Assembly: GCF_001909055.1 (NCBI RefSeq)
Contig: NZ_LVWI01000060.1
Span: forward strand, 1-50,098
Direction of reading: 5' to 3'
Length of the DNA: 50,098 bases
Source of the DNA: Paenibacillus helianthi
Lineage (GTDB): Bacteria > Bacillota > Bacilli > Paenibacillales > Paenibacillaceae
The translations under genes and the position numbers were made by a program. Below the pieces are notes generated by a model. The model had not been told where the DNA came from and searched no databases. It saw nothing but the letters and a program-made list of their open reading frames with translations. Position 1 is the stretch's first letter, and each line of letters begins with the position of its first letter. Of this stretch, positions 8,359 through 16,935 are shown in pieces.

Positions 8359-9075
8359 TCAGCCGCCCATCGAGGCAATTAATCCGCGGAGCAGAGGGCT
8401 ATAACGGGCATTGGTAGCAGCAGCCTCAGCCATGATGACATCATAATGCTTAATCGTCCCCATCCCATCATGCCGCCGGTAGGCGGTCAAGGACTGATTC
8501 AGCATCACAGGCGGATATCCGTTCAGAATCGAGCGGAACCACAGGTCATAGTCATGGGTGTAGGGCAGCGACTCATCGAACAGCCCGATGGCACCGAACA
8601 GCTCGCGTTTGAACATCACCGTGCAGCCGTTAATCGGGTTACCCTGCAAAAAACAACGTAAATAGTCGAGGTGGCTCGGGAATACCGCAGCCGCGTTAAG
8701 CCCAGTCAATTGTGAGTGTTCGTTGATATAATTAAAGTTGGTGTAGGTAATTAGCAGGCGGTTCTGGTCCATGAACAGCACCTGGTTGTTGATTTTGTCG
8801 CGGTAGAACATATCATCTGAGCTAAGCCAGACCACATAGTCGCCCGAGGCATGACGGATTCCGTGATTCAGGGCAGACGCAGTCCCCCCGTTGGCCTTGC
8901 CCAAATAGTGAATGTGCGGGAGGTAAGGCGTAATCCGGTCTGCGTGCATGGTAGAGCCATCGTCGACAACGATGATCTCATAGGGCTGCCAGGATTGGTT
9001 CAAAGCGCTTTGCAGCGCCTGTTCGATATAAGGGCAATTGAAAAAGGGAATCACCACGGATACCTTCGGTTTCAT
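8359..9075 (-). CDS. GT2 family glycosyltransferase
   Basis: The 238-residue GT-A enzyme has KVSVVIPFFNCPYIEQALQSAL, VVDDGSTMHAD, the SSDDMF metal motif and the YTHDYDLWFRSIL acceptor region. It is a paralogue of the gene at 7001-7723. The start codon overlaps the stop of the upstream SDR gene as ATGA, so translation is coupled. The role is inferred as addition of one sugar to the cluster's polysaccharide or glycoprotein. Confidence 0.88.
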   Translation of the reverse strand: MKPKVSVVIPFFNCPYIEQALQSALNQSWQPYEIIVVDDGSTMHADRITPYLPHIHYLGKANGGTASALNHGIRHASGDYVVWLSSDDMFYRDKINNQVLFMDQNRLLITYTNFNYINEHSQLTGLNAAAVFPSHLDYLRCFLQGNPINGCTVMFKRELFGAIGLFDESLPYTHDYDLWFRSILNGYPPVMLNQSLTAYRRHDGMGTIKHYDVIMAEAAATNARYSPLLRGLIASMGG

Positions 9076-10070
9076 GAAGCGCCTCCTTCTCTGCTTGCCC
9101 GGTGATAGTCCACAATATCCGCAAGTGAGCGGGACAACTCAATCTGCGGACTCCAGCCGAGACTTACAGCATCGTCTCCGGAAGATGAGGATAATCCTTC
9201 TTGAATAGCTAATGTTTCGGATCCTGAAGATGGAACGGCAGCTGCCGCAGGAGCAGCAGCCTGTTCCGTTCCGGTGTTCTCCGGCCCCCAATCCATGCCT
9301 ACCGGAACCCTCGCATGAGCCAGCAGCTGCTCTGCAACCGCTCCAAGCTCCCGCTGAATGCCGGAGTCAATCTTATAGATCTTTCCCGGCTCTCCGCTGC
9401 GCAAGATCCAGTCATAGGCTTTGACCGCATCCCGTACATCCAGGAAGTCACGGAGAGCATACCGTGAGGATAGCTTGAACGGCGGGGGTATTTCAGAAGT
9501 GCTTTCAGCAGCCTCACTCCGTACCATATGCTGCGCCAGCAAGGAACAAAATCCAGTTGATGGGCCAGGACCGATCAGGTTACAGGGCTCCGCAAGCAGC
9601 ACAGGCTGCTGGAACAGGGTACACCAGGCAAGAGACACCAGCTCCTCCAGGGTTTTGCTCAGACTGTAGGGGTGTGGCGGACCTTCCGCATTGCCCGGTT
9701 TGAACTTAAGCCGGGAGCCGGCCACCAGAATACGGCGGGCCGGCCGGGTACGCAATCCCTCAAGCAAATACAGTGTAGACATCACGTTCATTTCCATATA
9801 GAGCAGCGGGTCCCGCCAGGACTCCGGCACCGAGTTTTTGCCGGCGAGGTGCAGCACTTCATCCGGCTGGACCTCATCAATCATCGTCTTGACAGCCCTG
9901 CGGTCGCTTAAATCGCAGACCTGCTGCTTCACACCCGCCGGGAAGATACCGGCAGCTGCGGAGCTCCGTACCACAGCTGTCACTTCAGCACCCGCTGCAT
10001 GAAAGTAAGCCACCGCATGCCTTCCGGTAAATCCGGATGCTCCGGTAATCAGCAGCCTCCGCTCCTTCAT
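9072..10070 (-). CDS. NAD-dependent epimerase/dehydratase (extended SDR)
   Basis: The 332-residue protein begins MKERRLLITGASGFTGRHAV with the glycine-rich dinucleotide loop. It has the catalytic Tyr-Lys pair in PYSLSKTLEELV and the LRDFLDVRDAVKAYDWIL region typical of sugar-nucleotide epimerases. Between about 275 and 305 it has an Ala/Ser/Glu-rich insert, probably a surface loop. It may reduce or epimerise a nucleotide sugar for the cluster; GDP-4-keto-6-deoxymannose reductase-like enzymes are the nearest known type. An upstream ATG at 10097 is possible, but ATG 10070 gives the ATGA overlap used throughout this operon. Confidence 0.83.
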   Translation of the reverse strand: MKERRLLITGASGFTGRHAVAYFHAAGAEVTAVVRSSAAAGIFPAGVKQQVCDLSDRRAVKTMIDEVQPDEVLHLAGKNSVPESWRDPLLYMEMNVMSTLYLLEGLRTRPARRILVAGSRLKFKPGNAEGPPHPYSLSKTLEELVSLAWCTLFQQPVLLAEPCNLIGPGPSTGFCSLLAQHMVRSEAAESTSEIPPPFKLSSRYALRDFLDVRDAVKAYDWILRSGEPGKIYKIDSGIQRELGAVAEQLLAHARVPVGMDWGPENTGTEQAAAPAAAAVPSSGSETLAIQEGLSSSSGDDAVSLGWSPQIELSRSLADIVDYHRASREGGAS

Positions 10071-10906
10071 GTCATCATCGCCGGCTGCTTCATCCATGCC
10101 GCCAGCTCTGCCAGCATTTCAGGATACGAAGGCAGCTTCACCTGAACATCCGCTCTCGTGCTGATTAAGGTCCGGTCCTGAATATGTGCAGACTCGGGGA
10201 TAATCTCGGCATCCTCCTTGCTGAATGCTGCCTGCATATGCCGCAGCAGCTCATATTTGCTGACCGGCTGCGGGTGGGCCAGATGGATCAGGCCTGAAAC
10301 CTCAGAGTCCAGCAATGAATCTACAGCTTTAGCCAGCTCCAGGGTGGTGACCCCATTCCACATTACCCGCTGGTAGCCGGATACGGGACCCTTCTGGGCC
10401 AGGAACCATTCCATCAGTCCGATGCCCGAAGAGCGGATTTCCGGACCAATGATGGAGGTTCGGATGGTCAGGTGTCCGGGCTCCCGCACTTCTCCAAGAC
10501 TTTTGGTGATCGCATATACGGATGTGCCGTCAGGCTTATCGTCCTCTGTGTAACCGCCGCGTGTTCCTTCGAACACGCAGTCGGTACTGATATGAATGAG
10601 CCGGGCATGAATGCTGTCCGCAGCACGGCGCAGCCGGTGGGGCAGAAACCCGTTCACATGGTAGGCGCCGATGGGATCCCGTTCGGCAAATTGATTGAGC
10701 ACGCCCAGCGCATTGATTATGCAATGGGGAGAGACAATTTCGACCAGCTTTTCAACTCCGGCGATATCATCTGCATCTATATACAGCCCGCCAAGATCAC
10801 TCTTGTCCCGGGTTGTATGGAAGACGTGATGCTTGCCCTGGCGGCGGAAATAATCCGCCAGCATATGACCCGCCATACCGTTTCCGCCGAGAATAAGCAG
10901 CTTCAC
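10067..10906 (-). CDS. RmlD-like nucleotide-sugar 4-ketoreductase
   Basis: The 279-residue SDR starts MKLLILGGNGMAGHMLADYF. It has STDCVFEGTRGGYTE, the catalytic YAITKSLGE and the RmlD-like WNGVTTLELAKAVDSLL. It sits between a UDP-GlcNAc 4,6-dehydratase-like gene and a WecB-like epimerase gene, the order seen in UDP-L-FucNAc and UDP-L-QuiNAc loci. FucNAc reductases (CapF/FnlB) are longer and carry a C-terminal cupin. This protein lacks that domain and has the size of WbvR-type reductases that lead to the L-rhamno/L-quinovo sugar. That assignment is inference. The start overlaps the upstream gene by ATGA. Confidence 0.82.
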   Translation of the reverse strand: MKLLILGGNGMAGHMLADYFRRQGKHHVFHTTRDKSDLGGLYIDADDIAGVEKLVEIVSPHCIINALGVLNQFAERDPIGAYHVNGFLPHRLRRAADSIHARLIHISTDCVFEGTRGGYTEDDKPDGTSVYAITKSLGEVREPGHLTIRTSIIGPEIRSSGIGLMEWFLAQKGPVSGYQRVMWNGVTTLELAKAVDSLLDSEVSGLIHLAHPQPVSKYELLRHMQAAFSKEDAEIIPESAHIQDRTLISTRADVQVKLPSYPEMLAELAAWMKQPAMMT

Positions 10907-11889
10907 TCTAGGAACCCTCCCCGGATCAGGATTTCCTTGATCTCCTCCTGATTCATAAGGTTGTTCTCGGAACTGAAGCTGTTGAAGGAAACATGCGGAT
11001 ATTTGCTGTAATAAGCCTTCAGTTCAGGCATATCCAGTGTAGGCAGAATGACCAGATACTGCTCATCGTAGACAACTGTTGTCTGGCTCTCGAAATCGCT
11101 CATCAGAATTTCGTGGATCTTCTCTCCCGGCCGGATACCCGCTTCGATAATGCTCACATCCGGTTTGCCGGATGCTTCAATCAGTACTTCGGCCAGATCT
11201 ACGATCCGGCAGGTCGGCATGGTCATGACAAAGATTTCCCCGCCGAGGCTAACCTCGGAGGCCTTAAACAGCAAGGTGATGGCGTCGCGCAGGGTGAAGA
11301 AGAAGCGGGTCATTTTCATATCGGTAATCCGTACCTGCCCCTTATCCTTGATCTGCTTCATGAACAGATGGACCACACTGCCGTTGGTACCCAGCACATT
11401 GCCGCCGCGCACCGTTACGAACCGGGTATTTGAGCCCAGCAGGTTGGCATAGACAAACAGCTTCTCTCCAATGGCTTTGGTCATACCGTAGAAGTTGGAG
11501 GGATTGGCAGCCTTGTCGGTAGAGATGTAAATGGCTTTTTCCACATTGCATGCAACAGCCGCTTCAATCACATTCTGGGTGCCGACCACATTGGTCTTGA
11601 GCGCTTCATACGGCTGGTCTTCGCAGACTGGAACATGCTTGAGCGCCGCCAGATGAAAGACATAATCCACACCGCGGCAAGCCGCTATCAAAGCCTCCTT
11701 GTCACGGATATCCCCGATAATGAAGCTGAGGCGGGGATCTTCATATTCGCGGCTCATTGCCACTTGCGCAGACTCGCTGCGGGAGAAAATAACGATCTCT
11801 TTCGGGTTCTGCGGCAAAAGCTGCCGGATGAGTTCATGCCCCCAGGAACCGGTTCCGCCTGTCACCAAAATCCTTTTATTATTGAACAT
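10903..11889 (-). CDS. UDP-GlcNAc 4,6-dehydratase/epimerase, CapE/FnlA/WbjB type
   Basis: The 328-residue extended SDR has the nucleotide loop ILVTGGTGSWGHEL, FHLAALKHVPVCEDQP, the STDKAANPSNFYGMTKAIGE region with its modified active-site Tyr-Lys, and the C-terminal RPGEKIHE segment of polysaccharide dehydratases. Family enzymes that pair with CapF/WbvR and CapG/WbvD invert C5 while removing the C6 hydroxyl, giving L-configured 4-keto sugars. The start at 11889 is eight bases after GGAGG; an upstream start at 11904 overlaps that site and is less likely. It overlaps the WecB-like gene by 11 bases. Confidence 0.87.
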   Translation of the reverse strand: MFNNKRILVTGGTGSWGHELIRQLLPQNPKEIVIFSRSESAQVAMSREYEDPRLSFIIGDIRDKEALIAACRGVDYVFHLAALKHVPVCEDQPYEALKTNVVGTQNVIEAAVACNVEKAIYISTDKAANPSNFYGMTKAIGEKLFVYANLLGSNTRFVTVRGGNVLGTNGSVVHLFMKQIKDKGQVRITDMKMTRFFFTLRDAITLLFKASEVSLGGEIFVMTMPTCRIVDLAEVLIEASGKPDVSIIEAGIRPGEKIHEILMSDFESQTTVVYDEQYLVILPTLDMPELKAYYSKYPHVSFNSFSSENNLMNQEEIKEILIRGGFLE

Positions 11890-12973
11890 GCAGGTTCCCT
11901 CCAAGCAAAAATTTGACTACCTTAACCGAGACATCCGGGGTCAAATAACCTTCCGGCGCCTCCCATTCAGGGCTCAGTGACGTCATCAGCCGGGTACAGC
12001 GCAATATACTGTCCTGCTCCACTCCTGACACAACGTTGCTGCCGCAATCCACCGTCTCAGGACGTTCGGTGGTCCGGCGGATGGTTACGGTTGGCACTCC
12101 CATCAGGCAGCATTCCTCCTGTACGGTTCCGCTGTCGGTGATCGCACACAAGGCGTACCGTTCCAGATGGACAAAATCAAAAAATCCGAAAGGCTCGTGG
12201 AATTCCACCAGCGGGTTCATCTCAAGCTTGAACTGCTCCGTAAGCTTGGAGCGGGTACGGGGGTGGATACTGCAGATCAGGCGGATGCCAAAATGCTCTG
12301 CCACCAGGTTCAGTCCGGACATGATCTGCAGGAGGGATTCGGGATCATCCACATTTTCTGCCCGGTGCGCAGTAACCAGAAAGTAATGGCCTGCTGTCAG
12401 GTTCAGCCGGGCTAGAATATCGCTGGCCCCGATCTGCTGCTCATAACGGGTAATCACTTCGTGAATCGGATTTCCGGTTAATACAATGCGCTGGCCGGGG
12501 AAGCCTTCGCTGAGTAGATGCCGCTTGCTCTGCTGGGTATAGGGCATGTTTATGGTAGAAACAGCATCTATGAGACGGCGGTTTTTCTCCTCCGGCACTT
12601 TCAGGTCGTAGCAGCGGTTGCCCGCTTCCATATGCACTACAGGAATCCCCATCCGCTCGGCAAGGATGGCGCACAGCGCGCTGTTCGTGTCCCCCAGGAG
12701 CAGAATCCGGTCCGGCTGCTCCTGCAGCAGGATGCTTTCCAGGCTCCCGAACATGGCGGCAAGCTGCCCGCCAAGTCCCGCCTGTTTATCCTGCAGCACA
12801 TAATCCGGTGCCCGCAGCCCCAGCTCAGCAAAGAAAATGCCGCTGAGGCTCGCAGTGAAGTTCTGTCCTGTATGCACCAGCACATGCTGCTCCGCATGCT
12901 CATCAAGCAGCGGAATAATGACACTTAGGCGGATGATCTCGGGCCGTGTGCCCAAAATCGTCATGATCTTCAT
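11879..12973 (-). CDS. WecB-like UDP-sugar 2-epimerase (CapG/FnlC/WbvD type)
   Basis: The 364-residue GT-B-like protein begins MKIMTILGTRPEIIRLS. It carries the HMEAGNRCYDLKVPEEKNRR stretch that marks the CapG/WbjD/WbvD branch rather than D-ManNAc epimerases (HVEAGLR), then LVTAHRAENVDDP and ITDSGTVQEEC. It should invert C2 of the reduced UDP-L-sugar, the last step toward UDP-L-FucNAc or UDP-L-QuiNAc. It is the first gene of the tightly overlapping part of the cluster, with AAAGGGGAGTGAACCC before ATG, and is preceded by about 870 bases of repeat-rich non-coding DNA. Confidence 0.86.
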   Translation of the reverse strand: MKIMTILGTRPEIIRLSVIIPLLDEHAEQHVLVHTGQNFTASLSGIFFAELGLRAPDYVLQDKQAGLGGQLAAMFGSLESILLQEQPDRILLLGDTNSALCAILAERMGIPVVHMEAGNRCYDLKVPEEKNRRLIDAVSTINMPYTQQSKRHLLSEGFPGQRIVLTGNPIHEVITRYEQQIGASDILARLNLTAGHYFLVTAHRAENVDDPESLLQIMSGLNLVAEHFGIRLICSIHPRTRSKLTEQFKLEMNPLVEFHEPFGFFDFVHLERYALCAITDSGTVQEECCLMGVPTVTIRRTTERPETVDCGSNVVSGVEQDSILRCTRLMTSLSPEWEAPEGYLTPDVSVKVVKFLLGGNLHVQ

Positions 12974-13147
12974 GGGTTCACTCCCCTTTGAGGTTAGCCT
13001 GCCGCAGGAACGCGGCGGACTGGTGTTGAGTGGCGGCGCTTATGGCGTCAGGGTGGCTGAGAATAATGATGTTTTTGCCGTTGTTAGGCGCATTTGGTGC
13101 ACCGGTGGCGAATGTACCGTTATTGGATGCGTGTCGCGTGCGGGCGG

Positions 13148-13340
13148 TAGTAACGGCATTGTTGCTGTTGGTGCAGCGCGCGGGCGGCGGTAGTAACAGC
13201 ATTGTTGCTGTTGGTGCAGCGCGCGGGCGGCGGTAGTAACAGCATTGTTGCTGTTGTTGGTGCGTGTGGCGCGCGGGTGGCGATAGTAACGGCATTGTTG
13301 CTCTTGGTGGGTGCGTGTGGCGCGCAGGTGCGGTAGTAAG
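13148..13340. repeat. tandem hairpin array, type 1 (42-50 bp period)
   Basis: Five units begin GTAGTAAC or ATAGTAAC (13148, 13190, 13233, 13283, 13333), spaced 42, 43, 50 and 50 bases. Most contain a GGCATTGTTGCTG or AGCATTGTTGCTG core that can fold as a short hairpin, joined by GCGCGCGGGC linkers. No coding gene is supported here. Confidence 0.75.
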
Positions 13341-13385
13341 AAGTTTGTGTAAACCGTTACGTATCTCCTTGGAGCACCGGCGAAT

Positions 13386-13575
13386 GATTAAGTGGAAAAA
13401 GTATAACTAAGTTGCTCGAATGTCATGCGCTCCGCAATCAAAGTGGAAAAAGTATAACTAATTCAATCCTTTTGTTTATTTTCTAGGTCATACCACCAAA
13501 TTAAGTTTAATTTTTCCACTTAAATCCTATAATTGGTGGTTTCAGCGAGAAATAAGTTCACTTTTTCCACTTATT
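13386..13575. repeat. four copies of an AAGTGGAAAAAGT element, two direct and two inverted
   Basis: TTAAGTGGAAAAAGTATAAC occurs near 13390 and, with small changes, near 13440. Two inverted copies lie near 13505-13528 and 13554-13573 (TTTTTCCACTTA). The consensus is flanked by TTAAGT and ACTTAA, so each copy is an imperfect palindrome. The block separates the two hairpin arrays and shows no gene. Confidence 0.7.
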
Positions 13576-13593
13576 TACCTGTGGGCGCCGAAT

Positions 13594-13763
13594 TAACGGC
13601 ATTTTTGCCGTTGTTGGGTAAGTGTGGCGCGTGAGCGGCGGTAGTAACCGCATTTTTGCTGTTGTGGGTGTGTATAGCGCCCGATTGGTGGAAATAACGG
13701 CATTTCTGCCGTTGTTGGGTAAGTGTGGCGCGCGGTGGCGGATGTAACGGCATTTTTGCCGTT
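13594..13763. repeat. tandem hairpin array, type 2 (50-51 bp period)
   Basis: Four units start at 13594, 13645, 13695 and 13745. Each holds AACGGCA-TTTT-TGCCGTT or a close variant (TTTC loop in one, CGCA/TGCTG in another), a seven-base stem with a short T-rich loop, followed by a TTGGGTAAGTGTGGCGCG-like linker. The array ends just before the 3' end of the GT4 gene at 13848. Confidence 0.78.
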
Positions 13764-13847
13764 ACTGCGTGCACGGGCGCGGCTGCAGGCTGCTGCGCAC
13801 ATGCGGCGCGCAGCGGCTTCAGGCGCACGCCTTCTTCGGCGGCGTGC

Positions 13848-15410
13848 CTAGGCCGCTTTGCGCCGCCGCTTCGCCCGGCGGCGTGCATGGCCCGCGCGGC
13901 GGTGCTTGCCGCCGCTGCCCCGCCGGCGCGCGCTTGCAGCCGTGCGCCGCTTCCGGCCCGGGCGCTTGCGGCTGCGCGCCCGGGTTTTGGCGCGGCGGAG
14001 CCTGCCGCGCCGGAGCTTGCCGCGCCGCAGCCGTGCAGCGCGGCTCCCGGGGCCCCGCCGCCGCGGTTCCGGCTGCGGCGGTTCCGGCGGCGGCTGCGGC
14101 TGCGGCGGCGGCGGGGCGGGTTCGCCGCTGTCCGAAGCTTCGGCAGCGGGGGGCTCCGGTGCGCTAGCAGGATCTGGCAGCGCGGAGCAGTAGCGGAGGT
14201 GCCACCTCTCCGCGAGGCCCAGCAGCCGGGCGCGGTACGCCGCCGGTCCGTAGACCGCGTCAACACGCTCCCGGGCCTGGCTGCCGATCACAGCAGCCAG
14301 ACCTGGCTCCGCCAGCAGGAGGTTCACCCGCTGTGCGAGTACGTCAATGTCCCCCACCGGCGCCAGCAGTCCTTCACATCCGGCAGCATGGAGAATTTCA
14401 TACAAGCCGCCGGAGGCATAGGCCACCACCGGTTTGCCGAAGGCCATTCCTTCCAGGGCAGTCATCCCGAAACCCTCGCGGATCAGGCTGGGGACGACCA
14501 GTATATCCATAGCACAATAGATGTCGGGAAGACTCTCTTCGTAACCGATGAATTTGAATTTGGAAGTGAGGCCTTCCAGCTTGACTTTGCGTACACAACG
14601 CTCATAGTAGCTTTTATCTCCGGGTGTGCCGACCACGATGAATTTCGCTTCAGGATGCTGTCCCGATACAAGAACAGCCATTTTGATGAAATGCTCCAGT
14701 CCCTTTTCTTTATTAATGAAGGAAGAAATATAGCCGAGCAGCGGCTCCGCTGGCGCAATTCGCAGTTCACGGCGGCGCTCGCCCCGCAGCTTGCTCCAGG
14801 CTTCAAACATCATTTCTGCTTCATTCCAGGACGGAGGAAGCTGTGTCACCTTCCCCTCGCGGATATCCTCAGGAAAACAGGCCACAGCCGTGTGAGAGAT
14901 GGCCAGAATTTCATCACTATTCATGTGAATCAACCCCGTGCTGATGGGAGTAAACTCATTGTCCGTGATCGTCTCTGTAATCTTCCACACCACCGGAATA
15001 CCCAGTGATTTCGCCGCCATCGCCGGCAAAGCATGAACACAGGTGCTGGAAATAATCAAAGCCGGACGCAGCCCGGTAAGCCAGTCTAGCAGCTCGCCGT
15101 ATTCACGACTTTCCTGAAATTTACGGATATCTGCCTCCAGGCCGGCATAAGGAGTGTATATCCCGTAGACCAGCGGAATCGGCAGCAGCTGCACATTCAG
15201 TCCATTCTTACGCGCCTGCCGGGTCAGCTTACCCTCCTGGGGTGCCACAAGAATGCAGTTGAAATACGGTAACAGCTCCCGGCTGAAGAACAGCAGCAGC
15301 TTCTCCGCGCCGGTAATGCTGCGTGTATTGGATACATGGGAAAAAAGCACGATTGTCGCTTTGTCGGCCATGGTGTGTCGGCGCTCCTTGCAAGGCTGTA
15401 GAGCCGCCAT
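13848..15410 (-). CDS. GT4 glycosyltransferase with Pro-rich linker and polybasic C-terminal tail
   Basis: The 520-residue protein has a normal GT-B GT4 core of about 400 residues: ATIVLFSHVSNTRSITGAEK at the N-terminus, LGYISSFINKEKGLEHFIKMA, and the REGFGMTALEGMAFGKPVVAY donor motif. After it comes a Pro/Glu/Ala linker (about 405-440) and a tail of about 80 residues made mainly of Arg, Lys, Ala and Gly, such as RAARLRRGKLRRGRLRR. The tail DNA is extremely GC-rich and lacks homology to the core. A polybasic tail could bind acidic polymer, membrane or nucleic acid. The first ATG (15410) sits only three bases after AGGAGG; ATG 15371 is an alternative start. Three tandem leader repeats lie directly upstream. 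Confidence 0.82.
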   Translation of the reverse strand: MAALQPCKERRHTMADKATIVLFSHVSNTRSITGAEKLLLFFSRELLPYFNCILVAPQEGKLTRQARKNGLNVQLLPIPLVYGIYTPYAGLEADIRKFQESREYGELLDWLTGLRPALIISSTCVHALPAMAAKSLGIPVVWKITETITDNEFTPISTGLIHMNSDEILAISHTAVACFPEDIREGKVTQLPPSWNEAEMMFEAWSKLRGERRRELRIAPAEPLLGYISSFINKEKGLEHFIKMAVLVSGQHPEAKFIVVGTPGDKSYYERCVRKVKLEGLTSKFKFIGYEESLPDIYCAMDILVVPSLIREGFGMTALEGMAFGKPVVAYASGGLYEILHAAGCEGLLAPVGDIDVLAQRVNLLLAEPGLAAVIGSQARERVDAVYGPAAYRARLLGLAERWHLRYCSALPDPASAPEPPAAEASDSGEPAPPPPQPQPPPEPPQPEPRRRGPGSRAARLRRGKLRRGRLRRAKTRARSRKRPGRKRRTAASARRRGSGGKHRRAGHARRRAKRRRKAA

Positions 15411-15423
15411 TCACCTCCTAAAA

Positions 15424-15620
15424 GTTTTACGGAGCATTACTTACAGTTCATACCTCCGCAGTAAAACTCGCTTCGGAAGCATCCGCTTAGTTTTACGGAG
15501 CATTACTTACAGTTCATACCTTCGCAGGAAAACTCGCCTCGGAAGCATCCGCTTAGTTTTACGGAGCCAATGCTACATGGTACTTCTTCGCAGGTAAACT
15601 CGCTTCGGAGCATCCGCTTC
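15424..15620 (-). repeat. three tandem 66-bp leader repeats upstream of the GT4 gene
   Basis: Units begin at 15424, 15490 and 15556. On the minus strand each reads GCTTCCGAAGCGAGTTT, then about 35 bases, then GTAAAACT. The copy nearest the gene folds AGTTTTAC against GTAAAACT, with CGGAG/CTCCG inside, and runs straight into TTTAGGAGG. Related units precede the AraC gene near 44.7 kb. The remaining 15621-15771 stretch shows no gene. Confidence 0.75.
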
Positions 15621-15771
15621 ATCGTATGCGGAAGGGCCCGCTTCGCCTGCCGCAGAGTACTGCGAAAGAGCGCCAAAGCCCGGTACTCCAGTAGTATATT
15701 GAGGAGGAACAAATGCCGGCACGACACCTGTCCCCGGTTATACGCACATTTCCTCCTGTACTCTGTACAGC

Positions 15772-16905
15772 CTATCCGTAAATCACAGTCAACAGCTGAT
15801 TCAGCCGTTTGGTATACGTGTGATCCTTAAGCGTCCGTTCAAACGCGCGCAGAGCCATGGCGCGGCGCTCCTCTTCATGAGTCAGGTAAAAGCGGATTTT
15901 CTCCATCATTTCCTGCGGGCTTGAGAACGTGTCGATCTCTTCCCCTACTTTATAAAAAGAGCCCATATCATCTCTCGCATCACTGAGCTGCAGCGTTCCG
16001 CTGGCTGCAATTTCAAAGGTGCGCGGGTTAGGTGAAGCGGCAGTGATCGATAATGTGTTGTTATTCACAGCTTCATCGATATGGGAACGGTGGAGGTTAA
16101 TGACGATTTTGGAGCCGCTGTAGGTGACCGCCGTCTCCTGCGGTGTCATCCATTTGCCGATCTCAATGCGTTCCCCATACAGGGGTGCCTCCGGCAGACG
16201 GTCCCACCAAATACCGTTGATAATGGTGTTGTAGCTCATCAGCTCCGGCATAATCTCACGGAAGAAATGAACTCTGTTCCAGTACGCCGAGCCAATGAAG
16301 CTGATATCCCGGCTGACCGATGACCGGCCTGTCGTTGGACGGTAATGTTCCCGGTGGGCGGCAAAGGGCAGATAATGCACCTCAGCGCATCCCAGACCGC
16401 GGTAGAATTCCACACAATTCTGCTCCAAGGTGAACACATAATCGTAGTGGGCTACGATTTTTATAGTGAAATCTGTATAATACGGATCATCTGTAAGCCA
16501 GATCGCTGTCTTGATGCCTTTGCTGCGCAGAATTGCAACCTGATCAAGCGGCAGATCCATTCCATCCAGAACAAGCACAAGATCGGGGCGTTCCGTATCC
16601 GCAAGCTCCACCAGATTCTGACGCACATCGCTAATCGTGACCTTAGCCGTCAATTTTTGCAGGGCATAGAGTACTGCATCGTCAAGCGGCGAATAAGGAT
16701 ATCCTTTTCCCGAAGCCACGTACATTACATGGATGTTACGGACCGGAAGCGGCTCCTCCGGGCGTCCATCCAGGATCGTAAGTCTCCCCCGCAGATAGCC
16801 TTCATCAAATCCAACCTTGAAGCCGGTCAGACGGCCACGCAGCTTCTCTTCTTCCGCTGGCGTCCGTGGCAGCGGCGGTGCCGGCATGATAAAATTATTG
16901 TTCAT
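15772..16905 (-). CDS. CgeB-like glycosyltransferase family protein
   Basis: The 377-residue protein matches the CgeB layout: an N-terminal domain (HVMYVASGKGYPYSPLDDAV, PDLVLVLDGMDLP, IKTAIWLTDDPYY) and a C-terminal GT-B half (ISFIGSAYWNRVHFF, then NPRTFEIAASGTLQLSDARDDMG). In Bacillus subtilis CgeB is made late in the mother cell and shapes the spore outer layer, probably by glycosylation. A preceding 50-residue segment has GFKVGFDEGYLRGR, a Gly-aromatic four-residue repeat also seen in the neighbour and in the basic protein at 27.1 kb. It follows its paralogue by 30 bases. Confidence 0.85.
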   Translation of the reverse strand: MNNNFIMPAPPLPRTPAEEEKLRGRLTGFKVGFDEGYLRGRLTILDGRPEEPLPVRNIHVMYVASGKGYPYSPLDDAVLYALQKLTAKVTISDVRQNLVELADTERPDLVLVLDGMDLPLDQVAILRSKGIKTAIWLTDDPYYTDFTIKIVAHYDYVFTLEQNCVEFYRGLGCAEVHYLPFAAHREHYRPTTGRSSVSRDISFIGSAYWNRVHFFREIMPELMSYNTIINGIWWDRLPEAPLYGERIEIGKWMTPQETAVTYSGSKIVINLHRSHIDEAVNNNTLSITAASPNPRTFEIAASGTLQLSDARDDMGSFYKVGEEIDTFSSPQEMMEKIRFYLTHEEERRAMALRAFERTLKDHTYTKRLNQLLTVIYG

Positions 16906-16935
16906 GGTATTCGCTCCTTATATTGGATTTCAGAC

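Noticed and set aside
12978..13295. Minus-strand 105-residue Thr/Pro/Ala-rich frame
   Set aside because: Generated by the tandem hairpin repeats; no ribosome site or relation to known proteins.
13725..15008. Long plus-strand open frame of 427 residues
   Set aside because: It is a shadow of the GC-rich minus-strand glycosyltransferase gene; its composition is Ala/Arg repeats and it lacks domains or a proper ribosome site.
15700..15771. Small leader peptide after AGGAGGAAATG on the minus strand
   Set aside because: The reading frame stops after three codons; the AGGAGG also pairs with TTCCTCCT downstream, so it is more likely structural.
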